A model generated the notes under the pieces. It searched no databases, was not told the origin of the DNA, and saw nothing but the letters and a program-made list of their open reading frames with translations. From Malachius bipustulatus (taxonomy: Eukaryota > Arthropoda > Insecta > Coleoptera > Melyridae), in assembly GCA_910589415.1 (NCBI GenBank), contig OU342633.1, positions 3,758,858 to 3,822,857 on the forward strand: DNA of 64,000 nt, read 5' to 3'. Both the position numbers and the translations under genes were made by a program. Below, in pieces: positions 1-10,489 of this stretch. The stretch's first letter is position 1. Each line of letters starts with the position of its first letter.

Positions 1-487
1 TTTTATTAAATAATTTCTGCGTCACTCTGACTTTAATGCAAGTGTGACATTTTTGGTAGATACCTCGTGTTATTTAAAGGAGAAAAGTAATCTTAGCTTT
101 TGGTTGAAGGACGCACTGTTTTCAAGATATTCTACAAAGTAGGAACCCATGCAAGTTTTTTGTAACGCGACACGCTTGAATAACGATCACAAAAATTATT
201 AATTTTCGAAAATACTCATCAGCATTAGTTTTTATGATATTTTACCTTGCACGGTTTCGTACATTCTGAAGTATCGACAAGAAAATGTATTAAATTTTAT
301 TTTCTTAACAACAAAAGGTATCTACCAAAAATATAAAATTTGCATTAAAGTCAGTGGCATAGAAATTATGCAATAAAAATCTGTATCTGTATCTCGAGAA
401 ATAAGACCTTTTCAATGTATGTTGTATTGAACTTTCTTCCTTAAAATGACTTTTTCTATCAAATTTTGAAGCTACGCTACTATAAAC
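1..487. other. No gene recognised upstream of the first element
   Basis: AT-rich sequence with no protein similarity that I can recognise. Short frames exist on the minus strand but run into the repeat that follows. The last eight bases, CTATAAAC at 480-487, are the left target duplication of the element at 488-1324. Confidence 0.5.
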
Positions 488-1324
488 CAGAGCTGGGCAC
501 GAGTACTGAAAAGAGTACTCGTAAATAATTCGAGTACGAGTACTTGGAAAATGTACTCGTAAGTATTTACTCGTAAGTATTTTGGCACAAACAGGTGGAC
601 GAGTACGAGTAATACTCGTGAAAACACGAGTAACAAGTACGAGTAGTTTAATTCGTGTCGTGCGCATGATCCATCATGATACCAATAAATACCAAGGCGC
701 AACCACCTATCACGTCAGATTTGTGATAGCTAAATACGAGTGAGAGCATAGGTATATCCGTTCCGAAGATCGTATCATATTCTAATCTAAGCAGTGCCGG
801 CTCCTGTGATAATGGCGCCCTGTTCGAGAGTGCTTCATGACGCCCGATGCACGGATGCACCCCGTGGCGAAGTTAGGCTTTCATTTAGGGGGGGCTAAAG
901 GAAAAAGCAATATTTAATCTTCAACATAAATTCAAATGCTTTGAATTTGAAAGAATTTTTTCAATGAAAGAAATTTTATTGTAAAGAAATTAATAACTTC
1001 TTACATAGCGCATATTTGATATGTTATATAAAAATATGTAATATAAAATGCGGCATTACTAGTGACAGTGACAGTGCAAAGTGCAATTGCGCAGGACGGT
1101 GAACTCGTTTTTAGATCGGTTCCCTGCTGACGGCATGACGTCATTACTATCCGTAAAAATATCCGTATTTCACGAGTAAAATTTATCGAGTAGTTGTAAT
1201 TGTACTTATCCGTACGAGTAGTAAGTATTTTGGATGGAAAGTACTTGTGAGTAAAAAATTACGAGTGGTTTTTTTACTCGTAACAAAAATACGAGTAAAG
1301 TACTCGAGTACATGACCAGCTCTG
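488..1324. mobile_element. Non-autonomous hAT-like DNA transposon
   Basis: The element begins CAGAGCTGGGCA and ends in the inverted form CCAGCTCTG. It is flanked by an exact 8-bp duplication, CTATAAAC, at 480-487 and 1325-1332. Subterminal regions at about 500-650 and 1190-1310 are packed with variants of GAGTACTCGTAA, which could serve as multiple transposase-binding sites. No transposase is encoded. An 8-bp duplication and a CAG start are typical of the hAT superfamily. A second, truncated copy lies at 45618-45759 in the opposite orientation. The boundary is read directly; the superfamily call is an inference from duplication length and ends. Confidence 0.82.
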
Positions 1325-1347
1325 CTATAAACTGCAACACCTGTATA

Positions 1348-1687
1348 TTACAGTCTTTTGCTTTTGGTTTTCCTCTTTTGTCAATTGCTTTTCCTTATTT
1401 GTCAAATGAGTTTCTTATTTTTCTATCTATTAATGATTATAGTCATTGATTTATCAATCAATTTCCTTATCAAATCAGTTTCACTTTATGTCAATTGCTT
1501 TTCCTATTTACGTGCAGTGACAGTATCATAATATTGGAAAAGCATTTGATAAAAAAGGAATCTCATTTGACAAAAGAGGAATTTCAATTGAAAAGTCACG
1601 CACTGACGTTTAATAAATGGGAAAAGCAATTGACAAATAAGGAAAAGCAATTGACAAAAGACGAAAACCAAAAGAAAAAGACTGTAA
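1348..1687. mobile_element. TA-flanked MITE with 60-bp inverted arms
   Basis: Arms of about 60 bp (1348-1410 and 1628-1687) are near-perfect reverse complements, starting TTACAGTC and ending GACTGTAA, with TA on each side (1346-1347, 1688-1689). The arms and interior contain a degenerate repeat of about 21 bp built on AATTGACAAATAAGGAAAAG, which gives a lysine/glutamine-rich open frame at 1495-1806. That frame is a by-product of the repeat, not a credible gene. The TA duplication suggests a Tc1/mariner-type MITE. Confidence 0.6.
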
Positions 1688-1907
1688 TAATAATTTATTT
1701 GATTCATTGTTCTTCAACCCTGATAGCTGATCAGATATTCACAATAAAATGCGTGATGTTTCAGAATTTGAACTACTGGAGTTTTATCTTTCGAAACAAA
1801 AACTGATTACGACCTCCAGAAAAGCAACAAAAATAATAATGAACGTGTGCTCGTTAATCTATTACCTAACTAGCAGAACCGGCAAACGTGTGTTACCATT
1901 TCTTATT

Positions 1908-2105
1908 GGGCAGAGGTGGGTACATGGGTAGGTGGGTAGGTGAGTATTAGGTAGGTAGGTAGGTACCCACCTACCCACCTAACCACCTACCCCCTACCCA
2001 CGTAGTCCACCTATTCATCCACCCTTCTACCCCACGTACCCACCTACCCACCTTACCTACACACCTGCCCACCTAATCACCTACCCACCTACCCACGTAG
2101 GTACG
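1908..2105. repeat. Imperfect GGTA/CACCTACC simple repeat
   Basis: Tandem GGTAGGTA units at 1916-1965 are followed by complementary CCACCTAC units to about 2105, so the tract is also an imperfect inverted repeat able to fold back. It contains no coding sequence. Confidence 0.8.
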
Positions 2106-2131
2106 TCGTTGATGAGTTGTCCCGGTAAAAC

Positions 2132-2467
2132 AATATAGAAGTTCTACGTTTGCCACCTTATCATTGCGAGTTCAACCCTATTGAGTTGATATGGGCGCAG
2201 GTTAAGGACGAAGTGGCAAGAAAGAACACTTCCTTCAAACTTGGCCAGGCTAAAAATTTATTTGATGACGCCATTCAAAACGTCACAGCTAATTATTGGC
2301 AAAAATGCATTGGGCATGTTAAAAAAGTTGGAAACAGGATGTGTGAGCTTGATGTTCGCGCGAAAGTTCCTGTTGAGCCCCTAATAATTCAGACAGGCAT
2401 CGACAGAGACAAGGAAAATGACAGTGGCATCTGGAATTCAGATTTTGAAGATTCTGACTCCGAATAA
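2132..2467 (+). pseudogene. C-terminal half of a DDE transposase
   Basis: The frame reads LPPYHCEFNPIELIWAQVK near its start. This is the block around the last acidic residue of the DDE_3-type endonuclease fold found in IS630/Tc1/mariner-like insect transposases. It ends with an acidic tail, GIWNSDFEDSDSE, and a stop at 2465-2467. A stop lies just upstream of the conserved block, so the N-terminal DNA-binding part and the first catalytic Asp are missing. The complementary N-terminal half of what looks like the same transposase family is found at 59.7-61.0 kb. This copy is a dead fragment. Confidence 0.7.
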
Positions 2468-2782
2468 CCTGCCTTTAATTGTTACGCCAAAAATTAAGGG
2501 GATTTCTCATAATTTGACTTATAAAACAGTGACTATAAGATCAGTGTGTGTATTAAATATTGTGTTGTGAATATTTTTTGTCAAGAGTGGAAAACTGTAA
2601 ATGCGGAATCTTCAAAATGCCATCCAAGACAAACAATCAACTGATATCATTTATTTCCGGATTCTATAATTATCATCCTTCACACTGGACACGGGTAATC
2701 CTGATTTTTTGTAGGTAAGTTCCTTTGGAATTTTTGTCGTGTTAAGTACCATTTTTACCTATAGTAATTGATTGTTAAATAT
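2468..2782. other. Non-coding flank, nothing recognised
   Basis: AT-rich sequence following the transposase fragment. I see no open frame or repeat structure that I can support. Confidence 0.4.
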
Positions 2783-3300
2783 TGTTACGGGTCTCGCAAT
2801 AAATAAATCACCACCAAAAAGTCTTACAAATTACTTTATTCACTAATCCAAATTATAACCTCTAATTATTATTCTTCTAAATAATCAAAACACAAACAGC
2901 TGACTACAACACTACTACTTGCACCTTGCACTTGTCTATTCTTTCTATCTGTCACTACTGGCTCCCTTACTTCACACTTCACTTCTGCTCTGTCTATACT
3001 TCAGTCTTCACTGTTTCACGTTCCGAACTAATCTAAAACACGCAGCCGCGCGGTGGTCCTTTTATAGTCCCCCGACGCAACAGTAGGTACGTTCTACTCC
3101 GTTCTAGCAGGTACATTCTCGAACGTCGCACCGGCGCACCAGCCGTCGATTCATGGATTCTGGAAATGTCAGATTGTTCGGCGATCCCACTCCAGAAATC
3201 CATAGAACTAACGTCTGTCTGTCGATGTGTCACATGACATGTGACTGGAACTGTCGCGAACATGTCATTGACTAACTCAGTATAAAAAAAAAGAATGTAA
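2783..3300 (-). mobile_element. Probable solo LTR (Ty3/Gypsy type), minus strand
   Basis: Read on the minus strand, the segment has the order expected of an LTR: a TATA motif in GGGGGACTATAAAAGGACC at about 3053-3071, a downstream transcribed portion, then an AATAAAG-like signal and a terminus ending CCCGTAACA at 2783. No gag or pol sequence borders it. The upstream boundary near 3300 and any target duplication could not be fixed, so calling it a solo LTR is an inference. Confidence 0.45.
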
Positions 3301-4017
3301 ACAAACAAGCAAATTCGTGGACTAGAATGTTAAAGGTTGAAGAAGCAATTACTAGAATTTTTCCAGAGCGGTGTTCGTTATAATATGTACGTCCACCGAA
3401 AACAAATTATATAAACAAGTGTTAACCACTCTTTCGAAATTTGCAACATCTCTCATCGCGTCTTCGTGAATAATTGTTATATGATGCTTTGTTATGATAA
3501 TTGTTATGATGAAGTGAATAATGCTTTGTGATGAAAGTGAGCCCTATTCAACTTTAAAAATAGTCAGGTATGTAGATATATAGGTATCTATTACACTAAA
3601 CTCTATTGTTAAGGGATTAACTGTGGTCAATTTATGGGAGCCATTATTATTTAGGAGTTTCCTAATGTCTTGGAAAATACTTCCACGCCTATGGAATTGC
3701 TAGAGGGCGTTATTTGACATGTACGGAAATATGTCGATTTTTCTTTAAAAAAATTAAATAGAATAGTATATTTATTTTTACATAAAGGAAAAGAGAATTA
3801 TATTCTTAAGGTGTTATAAAAATCGCAGCTGAATATCTTTCGCCCAACTGTAGATATCTGCCAGTAAAGTTGATGTTATGAATTTTTAGAGTTTGGACTC
3901 CGCACGGATCAAATGGAAATCATCACACGGTAAAAAAGGCTGAAATTCAAGCATTTTAGGGCGATCAGAAGACTCCATGAGCGTGAAGTGAATATGTATA
4001 CAGAGTGATGAAAAATT
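3301..4017. other. No gene recognised
   Basis: AT-rich intergenic sequence between the LTR-like segment and the RTE fragment. No frame with family similarity was seen. Confidence 0.4.
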
Positions 4018-4340
4018 CCTACAAATATCTAGAATATGAAATTCGCATTGGCAGAGATAATAAGACCTGTGAAATAAATAGGAAAATAGGTTTAACTTGG
4101 GCCGCCTTTTACATGTCTTTAGATCGAAAATTCCTGTCTGTTTGAAGAGAGGAGTGTTCGACCAATATATATTACCGATATCAATCTATGGCGCCGAAAC
4201 CATAACCTTCATAAAGACTAACGTAAACAAAAATTAGGTAATGCTGGGAATAATGTAGAGAGGAGACAAAATACCAAATGAAACATTATGCAGGATGACA
4301 GGAATAACGGATGCGGGAATAACGGATGCGGTGGAGAGAA
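4018..4340 (+). pseudogene. RTE-type LINE reverse transcriptase, C-terminal piece 1
   Basis: Reading the plus strand gives YLEYEIRIGRDNKTCEIN, then a block around KRGVFDQYILPISIYGAET. This is the conserved region after the palm domain in RTE-type insect endonuclease/reverse transcriptases (usual form VFDQ..LP...YG.ETWT). Several stops interrupt the frame. The open reading continues to GITDAVER, where the sequence is cut by the element at 4341-6887. The matching downstream piece resumes at 6896. Confidence 0.72.
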
Positions 4341-5106
4341 CATAGACCATAACAGCTCATAGACGCGCCCTAGTCTCGATACGGTGAAGCCAGAACCTCG
4401 CCGGCGCGATGACTCAGTTGTGGGCAAAAGCGTTCAAATAACATGAAGAGTTATATGACGGATTCTGCATTTCTTTTACATTTTGACTCATTACAGGAGC
4501 CGAGGCCATTATTTATGTGATTTAATAGTTTATTTAGGAAGATAAGATATTAAGGAATACAAACATCTAGGTAATTATACAGGAACATTTAATATAAATG
4601 ATGTAGGTAATTAATTAATCTTTAAAACCTCTTTCAATAATAATTGTATAGGTACTTCTTAATGATAAACTATTTATATAAATTAATTCTATACATTACC
4701 AACACATATCTCGATAACACTACCCTGCTGGACATTATTCAATAGCAAAATTGTTTTAAATTTCAAATAAAATAGGTATATACTTACAGATATACTCACT
4801 GATTACAAAATAAAATTTGTTTTGTAAGTTTACTTCTTATTCTGTCAGAATTTGTATGTAAATTCAAACACTCCCCTTGTAAGACATGCGTACTTGCAAC
4901 AATATTATGTTTGACAATGACAACAAAATAATAATAAAAATGTTGTTTCCTTATAAAACATTAACACCATGTATCTAGAAAACTTGAATGACACGTGTCT
5001 ACCTCTACAGCATATTTTCCGTGTAGTTTTGAATTTCCTACATGAACTTAAATTTGTATCGCGTGTTCATTGAGTAGGTATATTAATTAGATGTAGGTAT
5101 AAAATG

Positions 5107-5136
5107 CTTAGACCATATGAGCTGTTATGGTCTAAG
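5107..5136. repeat. 30-bp palindrome built from the element's own ends
   Basis: CTTAGACCATA and TATGGTCTAAG face each other around TGAGCTGT. The half-site is the terminal sequence of the surrounding element at 4341-6887. It may be a relic of an end-to-end joining event or an internal binding site. Confidence 0.6.
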
Positions 5137-5188
5137 ATAAAATGTATTAGGTATTCTGATTCACAGAAGGTCCATAAGTAGCTATATA

Positions 5189-6041
5189 CAGTGTGGAAAA
5201 GCCAAATGGAATAAATTCGATAATAAATCAATGAAGATGGTTGCGAAAAAACGCTCGGACACGTCGATTAGTATTTTTAGTTGCGCATTTTTTTCAATGA
5301 AAACTTTTTATACAGGGTGTGTCGTGTAACAGTGCTCAATACCAACTTTCTTCTTTCAAATCAAACACCCTGTATATTATTACATTTTCAGATTGCCTGA
5401 AAAAATGAAATAATTATGCTGTTTATAATTCAAATTTGTAACGAGTGATTTTTGAGTTATAAACAAATGAAAATCGCAATTTTTAATTTTCAAAACAGTG
5501 TACACCGATAACGGCTCAAGATGTCGGAAAACGGCTTACATGTCCCTATCCTAATTTTTCATGTAGTATCCTATTGTGTGGATGAAATTTTTATACAGGG
5601 TGATTAAAAATCTGGTAATTTTCATGACCCTGTATAAAAATTTAAACTACCTAATAGGGCTCTAAATGAAAAGTTAAGATAGGGACATGTAAGCCGTTTT
5701 CCGACATCTTGAGCCGTTATCGGTGTACACACTGTTTTGAAAATTAAAAAATGCGATTTTCATTTGTTTATAACTCAAAAATCACTCGTTACAAATTTGA
5801 ATTATAAACAGCATTATTATAACATTTTTTCAGGCAATCTGAAAATGTAATAATATACAGGGTGTTTGATTTGAAAGAAGAAAGTTGGTATTGAGCACTG
5901 TTACACGACACACCTTGTATAAAAAGTTTTCATTGAAAAAAATGCGCAACCAAAAATACTAATCGATGTGTCCGAGCGTTTTTTCGCAACCATCTTCATT
6001 GATTTATTATCGAATTTATTCCATTTGGCTTTTCCACACTG
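5189..6041. mobile_element. Long palindromic (fold-back) element, copy 1
   Basis: The two halves are near-perfect reverse complements over about 410 bp, from CAGTGTGGAAAAGCC at the left to GGCTTTTCCACACTG at the right, with TA on both sides (5187-5188, 6042-6043). Internal ACAGGGTG/CACCCTGT motifs recur at both flanks and near the centre. No protein is encoded. The core around the words GCCGTTTTC and TTGAGCCG is shared with the palindrome at 51941-52823, so the two are diverged relatives. A single-stranded copy or transcript would form a very long hairpin. Confidence 0.85.
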
Positions 6042-6895
6042 TATATTAGTATTATTATGATTTATAACATTTCAAACCGTCAATATTGTCAATATAAAAT
6101 TATTAGTAGAGTTTTAAGTTATTTTACATAATTATTTTACTATAGTGGAACCAGAGATAAAACGGAATATTTATCTAACAACCGTATTTTACGACTTTAA
6201 CAATATAGGGCAGTAGTCATAAAGTAACCCCCAAGAGCGGAACTAATCTGCTACTCTTAGGTTGACAGCAAGTCTGTAAAATCATCAATAAAATCATCAT
6301 AATAAACCAAAAATCGTTTGTTATATCTCTAGTATAACTATATCAATATTTCATCAGTAATGGAGAGATTCTAAAAAATAAGTAAGAGTTATGATCATGA
6401 ATTATTATAGGTAACTACCTATTAATAATAATTATTAGGCATATTTTCGAGGCATTCAACTTGTAAATTATTTTAAATTATTGAGGGTGACATATTGATA
6501 GGTTTCAAAGTGAGAAAATTGTCATTGATCTAATACCTACAAATGCCCACCAATACCTAAAACTATTCTAAATTAAGAATAAGTTTTAACTCTAAATAAC
6601 TAATTAGAAAAAAAATTACTTAAAGGTGAAATGATACATTCGATGTGCTATTATATCTTTCTGCACACTTATAAGCACAACACAATTATTGAACCATAAT
6701 TATTATTGTAAAATTAATCAAAAACGATCAAACAAAACTTTAAAACACTATGGAACACACGTAAAAGACTAGCTTTACACGAGGTTTCTACCCACAAGTG
6801 ACGTCACAGTAGGCGAGTTATCTTGGCTTCACCAGTCTGCTAGTAGTGGAATGGTAGGGGCGCATCTATGAGCTGTAATGATCTAAGGGAGAGAA

Positions 6896-7125
6896 TATGT
6901 GGCCAGAAGAACAGACAATAGGTGGACCAAAAGAATTGTTGAATGAAGGCCTAGAGAAGATGCCTTTAGAGGCAGAGGACCCCTTCGACACGGTGGCCCG
7001 ATGACATATGAGGTGGATAGTTCCCGTTTGGATGACTGTTGCGTGAAACCGTTCAAAATAGCACAGATAAAGGAAGGGCTATGTCCAGCAGTGGACGCGA
7101 TTGGCTGTATGATGATGATGATATG
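6896..7125 (+). pseudogene. RTE-type LINE C-terminus and 3' tail, piece 2
   Basis: The plus strand reads YVARRTDNRWTKRIVE, then REDAFRGRG and, after frameshifts, KGYVQQWTRLAV at the end. The string AYVQQW is the common C-terminus of insect RTE-type endonuclease/reverse transcriptases. A run of TGATGATGATGATATGA follows, the short microsatellite-like 3' tail typical of RTE elements. It is the continuation of 4018-4340, separated by the inserted element. Confidence 0.75.
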
Positions 7126-7554
7126 ATCAAATCGAAATTTCAGTACTGCAAACGGTAAATTTTCCCACTTGTGGTCTTGATTAATTCTTTTACTTTCAAG
7201 GCGAGTATAGGGAAATTAATTCCCGACACTAATTTACTTATTACGGACTGTGTGATTAAAAATGACTATGAAGTTAGAGATAGGTGAGCTATTATGGTCA
7301 AATAGCCCTATGTAAAACCGTATTTCTACCCTTATGGTTAATCTGACCATTAGGAATATTTATTAGACAAATTAACATATTATTTACTTTTTACATAACA
7401 TTTACTTATTAGTTGAATGTCTTAAAGTGAAAAATTGACAAAAATTTTACTGCATAAAATCCTTGAAATTCGAAAGTTAAGAAAAATATAAGTATAATTG
7501 ACTAAAATAGGACAGAATTTCTTAACCGTCACAGAAAGTACCAATTTTGCTACT

Positions 7555-7712
7555 TAGGTAGTGGCGCGCGCACATGCACAAGAAATGAGGATGTCGGACG
7601 TATAAAAATAAAAGCAGGTTCGCTCTAAAATATTCTTAATCCACCTCAAGCTCAAGTAAAGTAATATAATACTAATTACAATAGTTATAAAATATAAATA
7701 CATAACATAATA
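7555..7712 (+). mobile_element. 5' LTR remnant of a decayed Ty3/Gypsy element
   Basis: The segment GGCGCGCGCACAT... through TATAAAAATAAAAGCA to the TAAATACATA end is repeated at 11459-11602, with the Gypsy-type genes between the two copies. Immediately downstream, TGGCGCTGCGAACAG (7713-7727) has the TGG start and position expected of a tRNA primer-binding site. The upstream end of this LTR has diverged or been lost. Confidence 0.7.
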
Positions 7713-7867
7713 TGGCGCTGCGAACAGTGAGCTTAGACTGAGGCTGGAGTGGAAATTGTGTAAATGGTTGTGAAATAAATTCTGGAGAGATAATTAATAA
7801 AATAATTGTGATAGTCCAGGCCAGGAGGTAATGAGCTAATCAAGATGGAAGCGAGATAACCCAGTCC

Positions 7868-8755
7868 AATGAAATATAAAGGAAATCTTTCTGAAAATTT
7901 TAAGAGGTTCAAACAACAATTTGAAATTGATTTACTTGCATCGGGATTGAGTGCAAAAGACATCCTTTAAATTTATAATAATAAATTTTAATTTAACTGC
8001 AGAAGACCAACAGAAGTATGAGAATGTATTAGCTAGGTTTGAAACTTATATGACACCGAAGAAAAATATTATCTATGAGAGATTCATCTATAATAAACGT
8101 GTCCAAGAAGAGGAGAGCCCTTCAATCATTTTATCAATGAAATTAAAAAGTAGTTAAAAACATGAATTTGAAGCGACTGAAAATGGAATGGTACGTTATA
8201 AAATTGCACTGGGCATTAGAAATAAAAATTATTTAATGTCGAAGATCGAACATTAACGAAGACAGTAAATGTTTGCAGAAATTTAGAGGTCACTCAACAT
8301 CAGTTAAGAGAGATCCAGGAGAAGGAAGTTGTCGTTGATGTTGTAAGGAAAAATTTTAAAAATAAATCAAAGTTTGCTGAGAAAAGAAGAGTAATGAATG
8401 GAAATGAGAACAGAACCAGGAGTTATGAAGGTAGTAAATATGAAGACAAAAAGTTTAAATGTACAAGATGTGCAACTGTTCACGGAATTAATAAGTGCCC
8501 GGTTTTGGAAAGAAGTGGTAAACTCAACCATTTCAGAGTATGCTGTAGAGTCAAACTGATCAGAAGCATTGATGATAAGCAAGACTCAGGAGAGAAAGTG
8601 TTTGTAATTGAAACAGCGACAAATCCAAAATCTGTTGATTCGATTGCATGGTGTGAGATAATTAAAGTCAACAATTGTGATGTCAAATTCAAACTAGACA
8701 AGGGGGCTGAAGTAGGTACTCGTAAATCTGCTGCCGGTATCAGTTTTGAATAAAA
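7868..8755 (+). pseudogene. Ty3/Gypsy gag and protease region (broken)
   Basis: Starts with a gag-like frame at 7868 (MKYKGNLSENFKRF...) and continues through FETYMTPKKNIIYERF, which matches the usual gag core. A zinc knuckle of the form C-x2-C-x4-H-x4-C lies at about 8460-8500 (CTRCATVHGINKC), the nucleocapsid part. The protease motif follows near 8690 as KLDKGAEV, where the catalytic DTG/DSG triad has become DKG. Stops and frame changes split the region into at least three frames, so neither product can be made intact. Confidence 0.7.
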
Positions 8756-8813
8756 TACAAGGTAGTGAGAAGTTGGTGAATAAGACGGACGTGATATTGG
8801 AGGCGGTTATAAA

Positions 8814-9610
8814 TTGAAGCCATTGGGAACTGTAAAATTTAAATGTACTCACGGGAGAGTTACGATGTCAATTAATTTTGTTGTAGCAGAAAGTAATTCA
8901 GTTCCACTTCTAGGTTTAGAGTCATACGTTGACTTAGGCTTGCTTAAAAGAGTTGATGTTATATCCTATAATGACAAAGAAAATTTTATTAGTAAAAATG
9001 TTTATTTGTTTACAGGTAAGTATAGGTGAATTTAAGCAATTGTGTGAAATAAATCTTAAATCAGATGCTGTACCTGTAGTAAGGCCCTCCTGGGAGAGTA
9101 CCAATTATTGTGTTACAAGAACGATTGAAACAAACGTGGAGTAAATTGGAAAATGATGGATTTATAAAAAAAATGTAAGCAACCTATTGAATGGGCGAGT
9201 AATTTAGTTCTAATAGAGATATCTGATGGTACACTGAAGGTATGTTTGAACCCAGTTGATTTGAACAAGGCAGTGAAACGTGAGTATTGTCTAATACCTA
9301 GCATAGATGAAATAACGTCAAAACTGTCAGGTATGGGATGCTTTACTGTTCTTGATCTTAAAGATGGGTTGTATCAAAGTAGGGCTGGATGATGAATCAA
9401 GTAAATTATGTGTATTCAGTACACCCTTTGGGTATTAAATATATTTACAAGATTGCCATTTGGGTTAAATATGGCTCCGGAATTTTTTCAGAAAGTCAAT
9501 ATTCAAAATTTTGGTGATATAGAGGGGGTAATTGTTTATTTTGATGACGTACTAATTGTTGCGAAAGATAAAAGTGAACATGATTAAATATTAGGAAAAT
9601 TCTTGTAGAG
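8814..9610 (+). pseudogene. Ty3/Gypsy protease-RT linker and reverse transcriptase (broken)
   Basis: After a linker (about 8814-9030), the RT fingers and palm can be followed in changing frames. They include the primer-grip-type block with FTVLDLKDG (first catalytic Asp) near 9345 and LPFGLNMAPE near 9450. The catalytic box FDDV is near 9540, preceded by VIVY, so the YFDD motif itself survives. Frameshifts near 9125, 9370 and 9430 and a stop near 9586 disrupt the frame. The protein class is clear; the copy is dead. Confidence 0.75.
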
Positions 9611-9677
9611 AGCGAGAAAACTAAATGTAAAATTTAATCGAAATAAAATTCAATTCTCACTATCAGAGGTTAAATAT

Positions 9678-10330
9678 GTGGTGCAAATTTTTCCAAGGGA
9701 AGGTGTAGAAATTGATCGAGATAGAATAAAGTCAATAATAAAGTTTCAAAGTCCTAAATCTAATAAAGATGTACAGAAAGTGTTACGCTACTTCAATTAT
9801 TTCAGAAATTATGTCCCCAATCTAGCACAAATGACAGCACCTGTAAGAGAGCTTCTTACAAATTTAATTCATTCGTGTGACTGAAGCAACACACAGATGC
9901 ATTTGAAGAAATCAAAAAATTGTTGTGCAACACACCAGTGTTGACAAATTTTAATTCAAGTAAAGAGACAACAATTCAAACAGATGCTTCAAAAGATGGA
10001 ATCGGCTGTTGTTTAATGCAGGAGGGAAAAGTTGTATCCTATGCTTCGCGATGTTTAAGTGAAACTGAAATAAAATATGCTCAAATAGAGAAGGAATATT
10101 TAGCGGTATTGTTTGCAGTAAAGAAATTTCACAATTATACGTATGGTAGAAAAATAACGGTGCACTCAGACCATTTACCATTAGTCTCTATTAATAAGAA
10201 GAGTTTTAGTGAGATGATTTCGCCTAAGTTACACAGAATAAAATTAGAACTGAGCAGGTATGAGGTTGATATCAGGTATATGGTAATAAGTTGCATATTG
10301 CGGATCTGCTATCACGAAATTATTTAAAAA
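9678..10330 (+). pseudogene. Ty3/Gypsy RNase H domain (broken)
   Basis: Two frames, 9678-9884 and 9920-10327, encode the connection and RNase H region. QTDASKDGIGCCLMQ supplies the first catalytic Asp, EKEYLAVLFAVKKF the Glu, and HSDHLPLV a further Asp. The join between them is frameshifted near 9890. It lies directly downstream of the RT relic on the same strand. Confidence 0.78.
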
Positions 10331-10489
10331 ATTAGGAGAATGGTTTTGATCTCATAGACGATACTGTTTATAGTGTGCATACTGTGGTGAATATTACACA
10401 AAATAAAAAAGAGGAATTTCTAAGAGAGACAGCAAATGATTCAATTTTAAAGTGAGTTTTAAAATTTTGTAAAATTGATTGACCTAGGT

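Larger units (their letters stand above)
4341..6887. mobile_element. 2.5-kb inverted-repeat element inserted in the RTE LINE
   Basis: The left end CATAGACCATAACAGCTCAT and the reverse complement of the right end, CTTAGATCATTACAGCTCAT, match at 17 of 20 positions, and the similarity continues more loosely inward. The element is flanked by the 8-bp duplication GGAGAGAA at 4333-4340 and 6888-6895, and LINE coding sequence lies on each side. At 5107-5136 a 30-bp palindrome repeats the terminal sequence in both orientations, and another partial copy of the end lies near 7285. No transposase frame was recognised. A palindrome (5189-6041) is nested inside. An 8-bp duplication suggests hAT or a related superfamily, but the ends are not diagnostic. 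Confidence 0.75.

Noticed and set aside
1495..1806. Lys/Gln-rich small protein
   Set aside because: Generated by the 21-bp repeat of a MITE, and the frame spans the element border.
4218..4427. Minus-strand 69-codon frame
   Set aside because: Overlaps the RTE fragment and crosses the border of the inserted element, with no similarity of its own.
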